From positions 32,698,867-32,762,866 of the forward strand of contig CAIIXF020000008.1 of the NCBI GenBank assembly GCA_903813345.2: 64,000 bases of DNA, read 5' to 3'. How positions within the stretch are numbered: the stretch's first letter is position 1; each line of letters opens with the position of its first letter. Shown piece by piece: positions 36,901 through 49,500 of the stretch. The notes below the pieces were generated by a model that did no database searches, had not been told where the DNA came from, and saw only the letters and a list, made by a program, of their open reading frames with translations. This DNA comes from Owenia fusiformis (Eukaryota > Annelida > Polychaeta > Sabellida > Oweniidae). Position numbers and translations under genes: made by a program.

Positions 36901-39900
36901 CTCCGGTTTGGGTATTATTAGGCAGAAGCCATGACACTTTATGAATTGAGCGACCCGGGAACCAGTATGCGCCCAAAGGGGGTAAATGGTTTTGAACAAT
37001 TTGAAACAAAACACTAAATACATGCAAACATGGGACAAGAACATTGAATAGAAGTGAGGGGTGACCATAGCTCTTATTTTAAGAAATTTCAGTGTAAATT
37101 TTCCAAGTGTCACCCGATGAATTGTCTTCCTTTTTATACTGGGATGACATAGGCTTTAGATTATCCCCTAGTGATCAATTTCTTGTTATATCTTATTCTT
37201 GCAATACAGTGTGTCCATAAAATATCTTCACAATTTACACAGACTTTGAATTTTAATTGCAAAGAGACTGTATATCTTATTAATAAAAAATATATATAGT
37301 AAAGTAATAATGGAAAACTAATTCAATGTGTATTTACCTGGGTGTCAGGCTGCTGAAGATTGCCATGTGTACTAGTTTAGTACTTTTTACACCCTATGCA
37401 GACAGAGCCTGTGGGAAATATTGGGTGCGGAGCAAATGAGCGGAGGGTGCGGAGCTAACGGTTATTTTTGAATTTAAATTTGGGATATTTCTGAAACTAA
37501 GCCGTTTTCGGACTTCAAATATACCAAGATATGTGTATTTGACACCAAATATCAATACAATTGTGAAAATAGTAGCGCAATTCATTCTATAGCGACGCAG
37601 TGTGCCTTAAACCTTTCCCAGACCTATATATTTTGAAATTATGCTTTTAATACTGAGTCCCCAGCATTCATAAAAAATGGTGTTCAAGGTGCACTATCTA
37701 TACAAATTATTTTTGCATCTTGGAAGCCAGGCAGTATCTGTGTGATTTTATAAAAATTCGGAAATGTTCTTCAGATATGAGCCCCTCTAAATATTGGGTG
37801 CGGAGCTACGTTTATGGAGCTGCTCCGCACCCAATATTTAGAGGGGCTCATATCTGAAGAACATTTCCGAATTTTTATAAAATCACACAGATACTGCCTG
37901 GCTTCCAAGATGCAAAAATAATTTGCATGGGTAGTGTATCTTGAACACCATTTTTTATGAATGCTGGGGACGCAGTATTAAAAGGATAGTCTCAAAATAT
38001 ATAGGTCTGGGAAATGTTTAAGGCATACTGCGTCGCTATAAAATGAATTGCACTACTATTTTCACAATTTTATTGATATTTGGTGTCAAATACACATATC
38101 TTGGTATATTTGAAGTCCCAAAACGGCTTAGTTTCAGAAATATCCCAATTTTAAATTCAAAAATAACCGTTAGCTCCGCACCCTCCGCTCATTTGCGCCG
38201 CACCCAATATTTCCCACAGGCTCTGTCTGCATAGGGTGTTTTATAGGAGTTCATTTTTCACGTTGATCTTGTGTATAGTTAAATAATGTTTTCTGTTAAG
38301 TGCACCTTGAAGATCATGACATCTCTATATAGCTCAAACTCCACGGAGGCCATCAATTTGACAAATCGATCGGTATCGCTTAAAGAACCCATTTCGTATT
38401 TTACTCAACATAATACCCCATTTGAAAAGGTATTACCAAATTGTAAAAAACAATGAATTGTTTTAATTGAGCTAAGATTGATTAGTATTGGGTTGGACCT
38501 GCCATTGAGCTTTGCCTCTGGTGCCGGGACAGAGGGCTCAAGGGAAGGGGAAAGTAGTTCGGTTACGACCCCTTTCTACGGCGTCATGATCCTTACTCCC
38601 GGAGGACTCCTGGTAAACATTTTAACAAAATTAATTGTTATAACTATTGACTCTACAAATCCCCTTGGGGTTTTTATGTGGATTTAGAAATTCATTATAT
38701 CTAATAAACTACAAATGTACTATACACCTTGCTCTGTACCCGTCGAAAAAATACAAGAGGTGTACTTTGAAGCGCAAATGGCGAATAAAAGAATGGAACA
38801 AGCGAGAAATAAACTAGACAGGCATGTAGTCAACTCTCGCATAGAAATCCCAAAACAACTGATTCAAATTGTGGAGACGAAAGAGAAAAGGGGTTAAAAT
38901 TCTGTCGATTATGTTGACGATGCTAATATAAAATGTAATGGATATGAAAAATACAATCAATTAATTGTATTATTGTTTTACTTTCATTAGTTTAGAGAAC
39001 TGACATTTTCTCACTGAACGTGAACGTTTACGGACAGACGCATATAATTAAGTAAATGAATATCGCTATATAATGATTATTTGATGGTGTGACAGTTAGG
39101 CAATTACCAAGCCATTTACCTAATTCCACGAGTTTTGATTTCTAATCAACAAAGACATTCGTTTTGGATTGTAGACACTTAGAGTTAAGCGCACAATGTA
39201 ACTTCACAAAACGCACAGACACAAACCCCTAAAAATCATCGCCAAATGAACTTGATTTAATATTAACGCCATCAACAATTATTATCAGAGTCGAAATATC
39301 ATAAGATAAATACATTTACATATAACTTAAACGTTCAAATATCCATGAATAAATACATCCGGATTTAAATATTTACATAGTTTGAGATTTTCTGAATGAA
39401 ACCCGATGACGTAATGAGATGATCTGCTCCACCCAAAATCTTGAAAATCTCAGCTAAACGCTTTCTATCTTATCAAGGTGTCTTTATATGATGATTGTGG
39501 ACGTAGAATACACATATTAAATTGATAAGAAAGCTAGAAACACATAGGTTTATTTGCTTCTAAATGTAATCCATTCACAATTTTGTTTGATCGACAGCTT
39601 TCTGTTTAGTTTTGTTATCTTAGACTAGATGTCAATGAGCAGTCTTATACTATACACCTTACACCTTTTTATACATTTTGTCCAACATGTCTTTTTATTT
39701 TTCATTTTTTATAATGAATCACGATTTAAGTGAAGCTTTTATTTTATGTAAGCGTCAAACAATAATTATATTTTATTGTTACGCAATAATAATATCCAGA
39801 AACTAAAATCCAAGTGGCAGAGTAAAATTTAAAAAAAGTTTGATGGCTGCAAAATAAAAACAAAATAAAAAATATTATATTTTACCTTTTTTAAGTAAAA

Positions 39901-40556
39901 TCTCTAGGTTATCTTCCTGAATAATGATCCCTGTCTTATTAAGCAAAATCTGGTTAGATTCCTTGATATACCAAGTGAAATTGACTAATTTAGCAATTCA
40001 GTTAATTTATGCCGTATTCAAGCAAGCCACTTTGTCAAATTAACTGTCAAATCAAGTTAAAACCGAATTCTAACTTACCATTTAGAGGGCTATGCGAGTG
40101 CATATCCATTGGCATCTTGACATCAATGGGGGATAGTGACATCGACGTATGGTGGTTCTGAGCCCCCGGGACTGCCTGTCCCCCATATGCTCCGTACCCC
40201 GCGGGTGAAGAGAACCATGATTGTGTGGCCATGTAAGACGCCTGTGATGATGCCATCGATTGATTTATGTCCCCCTCAAGAGGTGATGAATGCTGAGGCA
40301 TAGTTTGTCCCATCCCCGGGGCTAGTTGGCCGTAGGAGGGGGTAAAGTTGTAGTTCACTGAATCTCCATTGAGGTATGCCTGCGCCGTTGAATGCTGACT
40401 AAGTCCTAATAGATCTTGAACTGTAAACGCCGGACGTTGATTTTGCCCGGGGGTTCCGTAGCTGCGACTTAAGAGCCCCCCATACTGGGGTGTCTGCGTC
40501 TGTAGGGGCGAGGCAAGTGAGTAGCTGGGCAACGTACTCATCACGGAATTCATCAT
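18622..40556 (-). CDS. vsx: VSX/Chx10-type paired-like homeobox protein 'vsx-A', complete, five coding exons
   Basis: This encodes a nuclear transcription factor of the visual system homeobox (Vsx1/Vsx2/Chx10, ceh-10) family, which specifies retinal and interneuron cells in other animals. Exons, right to left, are 40556-40079, 25592-25538, 22109-21986, 19459-19273 and 18968-18622, all GT-AG. Phases close to 396 codons. An in-frame TAA lies 9 nt upstream of the ATG pair. Domains are: eh1-like FTVQDLLGL (44-52); homeodomain about 174-233, with Q50 in helix 3 ([12 protein letters not shown]); CVC domain ([20 protein letters not shown] to APWLLGMHKKS); OAR-like [15 protein letters not shown] (316-330); and an IKVE motif at 373-376 that fits the SUMO consensus. 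Introns fall at homeodomain positions about 5 and 46/47, as in VSX genes. Within the CVC domain, [12 protein letters not shown] differs from vsx-B. Intron 1 is 14.5 kb. Confidence 0.94.
19273..19459 (-). CDS. vsx: vsx-A exon 4: homeodomain recognition helix and CVC domain
   Basis: 187 bp, phase 0 in and phase 1 out. It begins exactly at [18 protein letters not shown], the usual 46/47 homeodomain intron, and carries [20 protein letters not shown], the heart of the CVC domain. Confidence 0.95.
19460..21985 (-). other. vsx-A intron 3
   Basis: A 2.5-kb intron without recognised genes. A short GT microsatellite (TATG then (TG)n) lies at 21776-21796. The plus-strand open frame at 21862-22065 runs antisense through exon 3. 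Confidence 0.8.
21986..22109 (-). CDS. vsx: vsx-A exon 3: homeodomain helices 1 and 2
   Basis: 124 bp. It encodes [15 protein letters not shown], then [14 protein letters not shown] and ends PEDRIQ at the conserved splice site. The matching vsx-B exon is the same length. Confidence 0.95.
22110..25537 (-). other. vsx-A intron 2
   Basis: A 3.4-kb intron. It contains a 142-bp direct duplication (22943-23220). The plus-strand open frame over 23084-23482 is partly built from that duplication and shows no family motif. A palindromic TAATTAATTA homeodomain-type site lies at about 24220. Confidence 0.7.
22943..23220. repeat. 142-bp direct tandem duplication
   Basis: TGCTTCAAAATATTCCAT, then GGAATTCTTCAAG and TGTGAGCAAA, occurs at 22943 and again at 23085. 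The downstream parts (TTTCTTGTGGA, ATTGCCCT, GAGC.GGTC) also match. The two copies have diverged moderately. Confidence 0.8.
25538..25592 (-). CDS. vsx: vsx-A exon 2: linker and homeodomain N-terminal arm
   Basis: A 55-bp exon, easily missed. It encodes [18 protein letters not shown], phase 1 in and phase 2 out, joining the eh1 exon to the homeodomain exon. The basic KRRHR is the homeodomain arm. The corresponding vsx-B exon is 85 bp with the same phases, which supports this call. Confidence 0.88.
27096..27144. promoter_or_regulatory. Cluster of homeodomain-type TAATTA sites
   Basis: At least five overlapping TAAT/ATTA cores occur in 49 bp, including TTAATTAATCATTAATTAAT. Such cores bind Q50 paired-like homeodomains, including VSX. 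Being inside a vsx intron, it could be an autoregulatory site, but AT-rich DNA produces such words by chance. Confidence 0.3.
27281..27470. repeat. ATAGGCCTAT tandem repeat of about 20 bp with alternating units
   Basis: Nine or so units start ATAGGCCTAT. The spacer tends to alternate between AGAGTCAATA and ACATTCACTC, suggesting a 40-bp higher-order unit that later decayed. Confidence 0.85.
32064..32324. mobile_element. Foldback repeat nested in the 5.6-kb element
   Basis: CATGCGAACCACGATTCTCA at 32064 is mirrored by TGAGAATCGTGATTCGCATG ending at 32324 (one mismatch). Inner segments such as GAGATCCGACATC/GATGT..ATCTC and CTCGCTCCC/GGGAGCGA are also inverted. It is about 261 bp and non-coding. 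Confidence 0.7.
33416..33432. repeat. (AG)n microsatellite
   Basis: An uninterrupted AG run of about 17 bp inside the 5.6-kb element. Confidence 0.9.
33557..33824. mobile_element. MITE with GATTGGGTTAATTTGGCG ends and TA flanks
   Basis: A perfect 18-bp inverted repeat (GATTGGGTTAATTTGGCG at 33557; complement ending at 33824) is flanked by TA on both sides, as for Tc1/mariner-like MITEs. Further AATTTGGCG/CGCCAAATT copies lie just inside each end. It is nested in the 5.6-kb element directly before the minisatellite. Confidence 0.75.
33848..35800. repeat. Minisatellite of about 78 bp, roughly 25 units
   Basis: The unit contains ATATTACACACAACTCTGTT, then TGTCAGGTGTGAAGATTTAT, ATCACACATCTCCAAGAATA and GCCACACAC. 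The period is about 75-80 bp over nearly 2 kb. Two unit types can be seen: one with TATCAGGGGG...TTATTAAAATCA and one with TGTGTCAGGTGTGAAG...ATGATCAC. Short frames inside it are translations of the repeat. Confidence 0.92.
35809..35895 (+). pseudogene. Short linker-histone-like reading frame (28 codons), probable captured fragment
   Basis: Immediately after the last minisatellite unit, an ATG opens a 28-codon frame. It is lysine-rich ([10 protein letters not shown]) and then reads HPKFLELV before a TGA. The order basic tail then HP[KP]..xMV/LV is that of the start of the linker histone H1 globular domain, but everything after the first helix is absent. It could be a captured and truncated H1-type gene start, or chance. 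No frame continues the domain nearby. Confidence 0.3.
37390..38238. mobile_element. Foldback element 2, CACCC...GGGTG ends, 5-bp target duplication
   Basis: Two arms of about 420 bp are nearly identical inverted copies that meet around 37812 with only a short spacer. The tips read CACCCTATGCAGACAGAGCC and its complement. TTTTA flanks both ends exactly (37385-37389 and 38239-38243). Each arm carries repeats of GGGTGCGGAGC near the tip and at the centre. The same end motif, duplication length and design occur in foldback element 1, although the arm sequences differ. The two arms show similar mirrored 63-codon frames (37585-37394 minus and 38043-38234 plus) with no recognised family. Confidence 0.88.
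40079..40556 (-). CDS. vsx: vsx-A exon 1: start codon and eh1 repressor motif
   Basis: 478 coding bp, more GC-rich than its surroundings. The frame opens with ATGATG, and an in-frame TAA 9 nt upstream fixes the start. The second ATG has A at -3 and may be the better initiator. FTVQDLLGL corresponds to the octapeptide FAIQEILGL-type motif of VSX proteins, which recruits Groucho/TLE. The rest is rich in Q, S, G, P and Y. The donor after SPLN is phase 1. Confidence 0.9.
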
Positions 40557-43500
40557 GCGTTCTTACGTAGCTATCCAATATATCGTCTTAACACTTTCGG
40601 AACTTACAGTAATATGCCAACAACACCACGGGAACGCTCCACTAAATTCGTTTCGTATCTGCACGTTGTTAACTTCCGAGCTCACTGAATGTGTAATAAC
40701 GAAAATTTTCAGATTCATAGAACTTATAGATTCCCTATAAGTTGTTATCTCTCAAAATAAGAGAACTTTATTTCAGCGGGGATAGTCGCACGAACCTCCA
40801 ATAATTGGCTATTGTTTGATGCCGTTCGCTCCGCCCAGCAAATCAGATAGCTGTCAATCAAGCTCTACTACTCGGGATTGAATTACCCTTATGTTGGTTT
40901 AATTAAATACCAAGTGCTCTTAGTAATAACAACTTACATCTCAGGTTATCTGTTCCGGATTAACTAATTTACTATTTGTCCATTTACTTACCAAAAACAA
41001 GCAAATATGTGTCGTAAAATATCGCAATTTGCGCAGTGGTGACACTTTTCCAGGAGAGCCAGTTTTTTCTAACTGACCAGGTTTCGTTGAAAATAATTCT
41101 AATGACCACATTTAGTGAAAGACATGAAAACGATTGAATATGTGTCTCAAAATCGAGATATTTAATCATGTGAATTAGTTGGCTGTATTTTCACATGATG
41201 TTTACATCTGAAAGTGCGTAATTAGTATTACCCATTACAGTGGTAAGTAAAATTTCACCATGGGTGCCCCATTCAGATTTCAGATATCATTCAATAGGGA
41301 CCTTTCAAATAAAAAGAAAAATGTTTGAGGGTTTCATTTTGTATGATAACTTTTCAAGAATTACCTCATATAGTTTAGCTCTTGAGTTGATTTTAAGGAA
41401 AGCTGACTGTGCACTCGGTGAGTTTTTTCGATGAGAATTGGAGGGAAAATATTTCGGAAGTCAAAAGCTTTTATGAGCAAGAGACACGACCTGCCAACTT
41501 AAAGTGGCGAACGCTGTTTAGGTTTTAGAGAAATTATACAAATTCTATACCACGATTTTTATATTTTAATCAAGTTATTAAACTCTCAATTAGAAATGAT
41601 GTAAGGTAGTGAGACCCCAGCATGCCTCATTGCGCGACCAGCATGCATTGCGTGTATAGGTAAATAGCCGGAAAGGTGTTGGGGCATACTGAGCGAGTAG
41701 CTAATATGGTAATTTCATTTAGAAAAATATGTCATTGTTATATAGTGTTAGACCCAGTGAAGTGAACACTGTAACACTGAACAAACCAGGCCCAGGATAT
41801 GTCTGACTCAAAACACACTGTGCGCAATATGTGATTCCCGATGTGACTAAAGTCGATTTATGGCTATACTATACCTACTACATTTTTTGAAAAAATAAGC
41901 AATCAAAGGACCACAGTGCAATATTATATGGTAAAACAAAAACATATGTTAGAGACCTAACGTTTGTATATTTTGGATTGTTTGTGGTTTGGTTACCAAA
42001 TGTGTGGCCTCTTGTGTATGTAATGCTAATCTGCCATATTATTTTTTGAAACAGGACTCAAAATTAATATGGCTACAGCGAAACGTCATGCATTGAAATT
42101 TTGGAAATGCTGAAACAGTAAACATTCCCAAAAGTTTATAATGATCAGATTTATATCTTATTCGATCCACGTGTTTAGTTATTTTACAATAATGAAGTTA
42201 TTTTATTCTAGTTTCGTTCATTTTCACTTGCTTGAAATTTTATAAAATATGCTTAAACATTATGACCGAGCAGATGTCTGTTAGCGACACTGATGTTTTA
42301 AACTTTGATAGGAATATTTTCACTAAAATAATTGACAAAGTCAAATGAAATTAGAATTGGACTTTCGAAGAAAACATTTGCAATAAAAGTTGCTGAATGA
42401 GCCTCAGTAGTAGAATTTCTAAATAGTAACTTTGAAGTACTTGTTCATGCCAAAATTATCGTCAAAATATAACTCGTAAAAACGTAATCGTAAAAACTGA
42501 ACGATAACAGATAATCTATGATTTGAAGACAGTTTTAATAATGCCGAAATGATCGTCAAGTATAACTATCTTACAACTAAGAATTCCCGTTAAACAAGAA
42601 TTCATGTTTTGCATCTTTTATAAAAAAAACTTTCAGTCAGTGGCCATGGTAAAATGATAAATAAATAAACCTTTTAGCCAAGACGTGATGTTACAAGAGT
42701 CCGTTTCAGAGACAATAAAATTAGTCTGGTTGTTGTCCATAAACCATCACCAAAACAGAAAAGGAAATTTCCTCGTCCATGCGACATGTCCTATCCTGAA
42801 TGAACCAATTAGTCGCAATATGATTAAACCTTATAATATTATAATACAGCTCACCCGACGACATTTTCTGCCATCGGAGAAGCGAAGATAACCGAGAAGA
42901 TAAAAGGTATATTATTCAAATGAAAACGTAGCTCATCTTAAAGGAATCTCTAATTGGTTCAATTACAGTATACATCTCTGAGAGTATGTTGGTGTCGCAT
43001 ACTATACTTCATTTTCCGTCTATTGGTGTCTCAATACTGGTTCAGTTAAAGCAGTGACGCATTTTGAACTGCCTTTTCATTAAATAATCTGCAATAACCT
43101 TTGGAATATTCAGATGTACAACATATCTTGTCTGAGAAATTTTCACCAAAAATGACTGTCCATTTTAAGCAGAGTAAGTTATGACATGTCTGTAATATGT
43201 CTTATTTTACCAAGGCATACCTGCGGATTGAACTATATGATTCACCCTCCCAATTTTGTCTTTTGGCAGACAGATTGGTACAATCTTGAATTTCCACAGA
43301 ACTCCTAATAAAATTATCGAATTTTCTGAGTGTGATAAATTACCGCCTTCACCCCTTTAATGTTACAGTTTCAGCAAGTCTATTGGTGGAAATTTTTTCC
43401 CTAAATCGCAAATTTTATCAATTTGCTTTTGCTGTTTGTGTTTGCCAGATAACAGTTCTATGACTGAAGGAATGATTTTCATAATATTTTGATAGAAATC

Positions 43501-46500
43501 GCGAAAATAATTCATTATTTCAACTTGCAGAAAAACTGGAGAAATGGTTTAAATCAATGTAATTGCAAAAACTGACAAAAATTGAAATCATATTTTGCTG
43601 TGTTTCCTTGTTAGAAGGAAAACATAGCTCATATTTCATGACCCATGAAGTTATATAAAAGCTAAAAATGTGAAGTATAAATGGACTATGTATACATGCG
43701 TTTTTGAGGTTCAATTTTTGTATCGAAAAGTTATTCCACATTAAAGATAGCACATACGAGGAAGACCAAGGTACATGTGGATGATATAATTATTGACCGT
43801 TTATGTTCTCGGTGTGTTGTTAAGTGTTGCCAACTGTGCTTTCTCAATATGATATTTAGATATTTCTCCAACTCAAATCGTCTACATATGTTTAGCTGCT
43901 GGACAGACCCTACTCTGACACCCAATTATTTTTGTGTTGATTCGTGAATCGTTAAGGAAAAATCCAACGCACGCTATTTCTGTATTGGTTTAAACAGAGC
44001 CATGTCAAGTAATTGGAATTATCACCAATTTTCTTAATGACAAAATTACTTTAGTACGAATTTGATATCATACAGTTCTATCAAAATCATGGACTGGACA
44101 CTGGGTATTACTGTCAGTATAGTGTGACAATGCCAATGCTAATGGCAGCATACATACACAGAATAGTTTAAGGAAGTGTAATTCGTGACATATTTTCGAA
44201 GCTTTATTGTAATCTGTCATGGGATGACATCCCGATTTAAAGTCGAAAATTTGCTCTGGTTTCACATTCTATGTGCATCTTTTTAATACATATTTGAATC
44301 AGATTGATCCACAAAATGCATGCCTCGATTGAATTGATAGATAGAACACGTTTGCCAATTTAACTCACTTTAATTTTTCAAGAAGTTGAACCATAGTTAT
44401 GCCACTTTCAATAAAAAAAAAAGTTATAAACGCTTTATGGCACTTTAATAAATCACAAAGAGGTTTGTATTGCCAAAAGCATGTACCTGTTTTGGTTTAT
44501 TGGGGTTTGGATTAATTAAGGTTTTTATAATATTGCCTCTGATCAGTTCATGGTATTTTAAGATTTTAATTTTATTATGATACATATTTATTGTAAGTGA
44601 TAAGGAGGTACATTCGGAATAACATAGAAAACACAAATTCACAAAAACCCAAATTACCGATATCAACAGAGAAAACAGAACACTTTCATTCCATTTCAGA
44701 TGACGGAAACGTTTAATTACGGTTGGATTCCAGATTTATTCACCTAAATTACTATATTAGTCGTGAGCAGTGGACAATGGTTGCGGTTAGGAATCCATTA
44801 TTAAATAAAACGGGACTTTTTTGCTGAAAATTGCCTTTATTAAATAATTGGGCTCGTTACTGGTGCATTTGTCCAACTTCCATTTGTGAAGAAGTTCATC
44901 CGTAATGAGGTAGGATTCTAGCGATGGCATCGAACATGACTTTCATGAAGAAAGGCAATTATATAAACACGAATGTATTCAAATACAAATATAATGGGAT
45001 ATCTAAATGCCTCTAATGTCTTTTTATTCTGCTAAGAATACTGTATTAGAAACACAACATATTACATCTATATAAATATGCATATACTTGTATGTAGGTT
45101 CAATATGTTTCCTGAGATCTTTGATAGGATTTTCTTGATGAATTTTCCAATTGTTGCTCCTTATGCTCTCTTTGCTCACTCTCTGCTCTCTTTGGTTCTT
45201 CAATACTTCTATTCTAATATAGCTTTAACAGTTAATATGCTTTATAGTGCTTTGTGTGTTAATATTTCTTTTTCAAATATTGCCCATTGCGCTTTGATTC
45301 TAAATATACCAAAATAGAGTAGTATTCATTACACTAACCCAGGGAATATACATCATTAGAAATCGTGACCTTATATTAGCCACACTAGTATATATTTTAT
45401 ATTTCTGGTTGAAGACAGAAGGATGTGATGAGTATCAGAATGGGGAAGATATGCCCAACTGGATAACTATCCCATGTAGATATAAAGGGGTTCACTCAAA
45501 CAGCAGTTTGTGTTGGGGCGGTGTTTTATAGAATTGAAATATAGGATGTGATGGAATCAGAAGACAGCTAGGGTATACAATGGAGCCGTTACAACCCTGT
45601 CTCGCACCCCCCCCCCACTTCAACAACAATTGGGTGGTCCAGAGCCTGGAAACAAGAGTAAACCCTGTGATCCTGGTTACATTACATCAAAACTAATTAT
45701 ATGTACGAATATATGATCCTAAATAACAAATTGCCAACAATACTATATTAATGTTCCGAGCTCAGCTCGCAATTCTTAAAAGGCAAACGTTGTGAAGTTT
45801 CCAGAGGAAATCCGCTGTATGAAAAAATATGTCACTGATCAAAATAAAACAGTGGCGGTATCTGTGGGAAAATTATATGAAAAAGCAGTGCTATTAAAAT
45901 CACAAAATAAAAAATGAAAGTAGCTCAAAATAGAAATACTTTAAAATTCCTGGATTCGTAGTAAGATATACCCAAATCTATTTTAGCAGATTGTACCCAC
46001 ATGTAGGAAAAACTGCCAGGCGAGTTGTCAGATTGGAAGTACTTATACTGATACAAGGCTATTGGCTGGTTTGTTTTCCTACCCACGGGTGGCGTAACGT
46101 TGAGGCGTTCAGGTGCCCCGTGTCATTGAGGTCACTCAGATTTCACATATTTTGATTTGATGTGATGTTCTGTAGTTTCAGACTTTAGGGTTAGGTGAAC
46201 TTTTACGTTTTTATCATTCGCTGTTTTTAAGATTCATGTGAATAATGAATTCCTGATCAATTAGTTGATTTGTAATAGTTTGGATTGAGTTTGCCAATTT
46301 TGGTCGATTTTTCAATATTTTGTAATTTCCAGTATTGGCTTTTATCAGTGGTGATTATTTTTTCTAATTTCTTGTTTTTTCATTAATTTTTATCGAGTTT
46401 CCATTTTATTTACATTCACTGAAATTTGTTTCTTTTTGTATTTTAACAAAATACGTTTATGTAAATTTTGGGGTTATTTTGAATTTATTCTTTATTTTCT

Positions 46501-49500
46501 TATTCCAATGATTTTTCTATGTTTGTATATATTGGTGACCCAATGATTTTCAATTGAAACATGTTTTGTGATTTGTCCCATTCTCTTTTATTTAGTAATT
46601 AATATAAGATATATTAAGATATAGCCTGATGCAAGGGCAACCATTTACGGAACTCTGTAATTAACTATATCTCTCGATAAATCTAAAGCTAAAGACTTCT
46701 ATATACATGTGGCACGGTTATAAAAACTGAGAAACATCTTTCAAATAGAGTACACCCATGTACAATAGTATGTCATTTCAGAAACTTGTATTTGGCATCA
46801 AGTCTGTGGTACATATGCAATACATCCAGTAAAAAAATAAAAAATTCATCGTGTGGGATTGTTTGACTGGATAAATCGCCTCAAATGCGAAAGTGTCGCA
46901 GCAAGGGTAAATTATTCAAAACCTAAAAAATTAAAATGAGTGCAATCTACAAGGTGCAAGATTAAACCAATAAAAGGCAAGTGCAAGATCGATCTCACCA
47001 GCAGGTGTGGCCAACGCGGGATTACATTTTTTGAGGCGAGTTTGAAAAGTTTCAAACAGTTCCACGTCAAATCAAGTGCCTGCTTTTTAAGGCAATATAA
47101 ACAAGAAAACATGTTAAGATGTACTTACTTGTTTAGAGGAGGTAGCCAAGACAACAAATTAGCGATGTCAATCACCTGTCAACTTGGCAGGTCTCTCGAT
47201 GGGAAGAAATGAATGATTTACGCCATCTTTAATACAAATAGGAGTTCATTCATATACAAACTCTGCAGGAATTGTTGGTGTTCCTTGAATTTCCAACTAG
47301 ATATTTTGCCTTATTAAAGAAGTCAGCATGAAGATGAATATCATTTACTACAGAGGCCAATAGGAGGCCCTGCCTGTCAATGCTGTATTTAATATTGTTT
47401 AAACTAAAACTAGGCCAACAGGAGAAAAATCTGCCTGCAAGGACCTACGGCCCTCGGGCAGATATATTATATTGGCCTCGGGATAATCCCAATATCCGGA
47501 ACCTCATATAGAATAATCTATATTTGTACGTTCAGAACCTCCATATCTCCCGCCCCAGGAGATATGCATATCTATTATATCTACCTACGGTGTCTCAGGT
47601 AGATATGTATATCTCCATCTGGATAAACTCCATATCCAAAACCTCCCAGTACATAACCTTTCTATAATAGCTTATCCTTGAGATGGGGTTCGGCATATTG
47701 GGATTATCCCCAGACCAACATATCGTAACTGTCCTCCGACCCTCGGGATATATTTGCCTGAAATAGTCTCAATATCCTGAACGGCATATCGGATACTTTC
47801 TATTCATCCAATTTCTTGTGCATCGTAATGAATATCGGACACAAACTAGTATGGTATCGATTATCATCCCCAAACGCAATGGGCCTAGGGGTGTCCCCAG
47901 AATTATTTCGATGCGGTGGGGGTGGGGTTGGCTTCTTCCTTCCATCATCTTAGCCTTTCACTTTCATATATTATATCTAGCTTTTAGTCCTTCTCAGTCT
48001 CCTCCTCAGCACCATGCATCGGAATGAAAACACAGGGGTTTGGCTCAAAAAGGGAGGATACATGAGCATCCCCCTCATTCGGACGCCCATGTAATATCTA
48101 ACGTTTTGAGTTAGAAAATAGGCACCGCACTTTGCGTAAAAAGTATAGTGGTTTGTTTTTGGATGAATTTTACAGCTGAACTTATCAGATTTACGACATA
48201 TTTGGAACGCATTTAGATATCATTAATAGAGTAGTTGTTATATAGACAGAAAAATAGATGGCAGCACGTGTGTTGGTAGAAAATGGCAGGTTCAGAATGG
48301 CACGGATTCTAAACATCGTTGTAATGTAACTTTGCTTTTAGTTTTTACAATTTGGGTTCTCGTAAATACACATGGATGCCATATATTTAAATGTCAGGAT
48401 CTTGTTGGAGTCATTCTTCCTGTAAATTATGTGAAAATCAGAAATCTCCATTTACAAGTGAGCAACATACTGTCAAACTCAGACACGGAAATGATGAAAT
48501 GCGCCGAAACGGCACCTTTGAGTCTCATTCACAAAATGCCACAAATTGTTACATATCTTAAATCTGAATCAATGCCATTTGATCAATACTAATAAATTAT
48601 CTTTGATATTACTGACAACTTTAGATATCTGGATTAATCCCATACCAAATTGAATATATATATATTGGGATAACAGCACAAGATTATTTTGGTATGCCTT
48701 ACTAAAATTGTATCCGACAGATACTATTAATTTTGAATTTAGCGTCTAATATGATTTGACAGAGTTCCGACCATCATGTGCTTATCAAAATAATTTTTAT
48801 GTTTTCATGCAACCATTTTACATAATAGCATATTCAGTTGAGGTGAGGTAAATATTTGAGTTTTTTAATTTAAATTGATTCTATCGTACACAGTGACCTA
48901 TTTAAAAAAGTAGTGGCATAGACATATTTTGAATGAATAACTTGTTGTAATATTGATGAAACCATCTTGATATTATTTCTTATGAAGAGAACAGAGAGTA
49001 TTCAATACTAGTAATCATGGGCGTAACCAGGGGGGAGGTGCGATGAGTGCGAACGCACTCCCACCCCATAACCAATGAAAAATAGACAAAGACATGAGCT
49101 TCAAAATGCTATTTGTTTGAAGCTTCTAGCTCAATTTTGAAGGAAGTTACATCAATTTTTGTAAAATTCAAAACAAATCTTTAAAAAAAATTTGCTCGCT
49201 TATGTCACCCTCCCCCCACCCCCCTAGCTGTTTTAGTTTTAGAGTAGTTTATAACTAGACTCTGCGCGGGGTAACTATGGCAAACATCTAAGCACAAGTG
49301 ACAAAGGGAAAGGACCAAAGGTTGTAATGGAACCTTGCAAGAAAAACCAAACTCTAAGTGTATACCATTCATAAGAAACACAAATCCCATATATCCTAGA
49401 ACCATGATCTAACGTGAAGAGAAACAAGGTCGAATGCCCTTTCTTCAACATTCAAGGGCCAATATCACAATTAAAGACCAAAACACCAAAGGACATTTAT

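Noticed and set aside
37394-38234. Two similar 63-codon frames in mirror orientation
   Set aside because: They are the two arms of the foldback element read in the same direction from each tip; no evidence of a gene.
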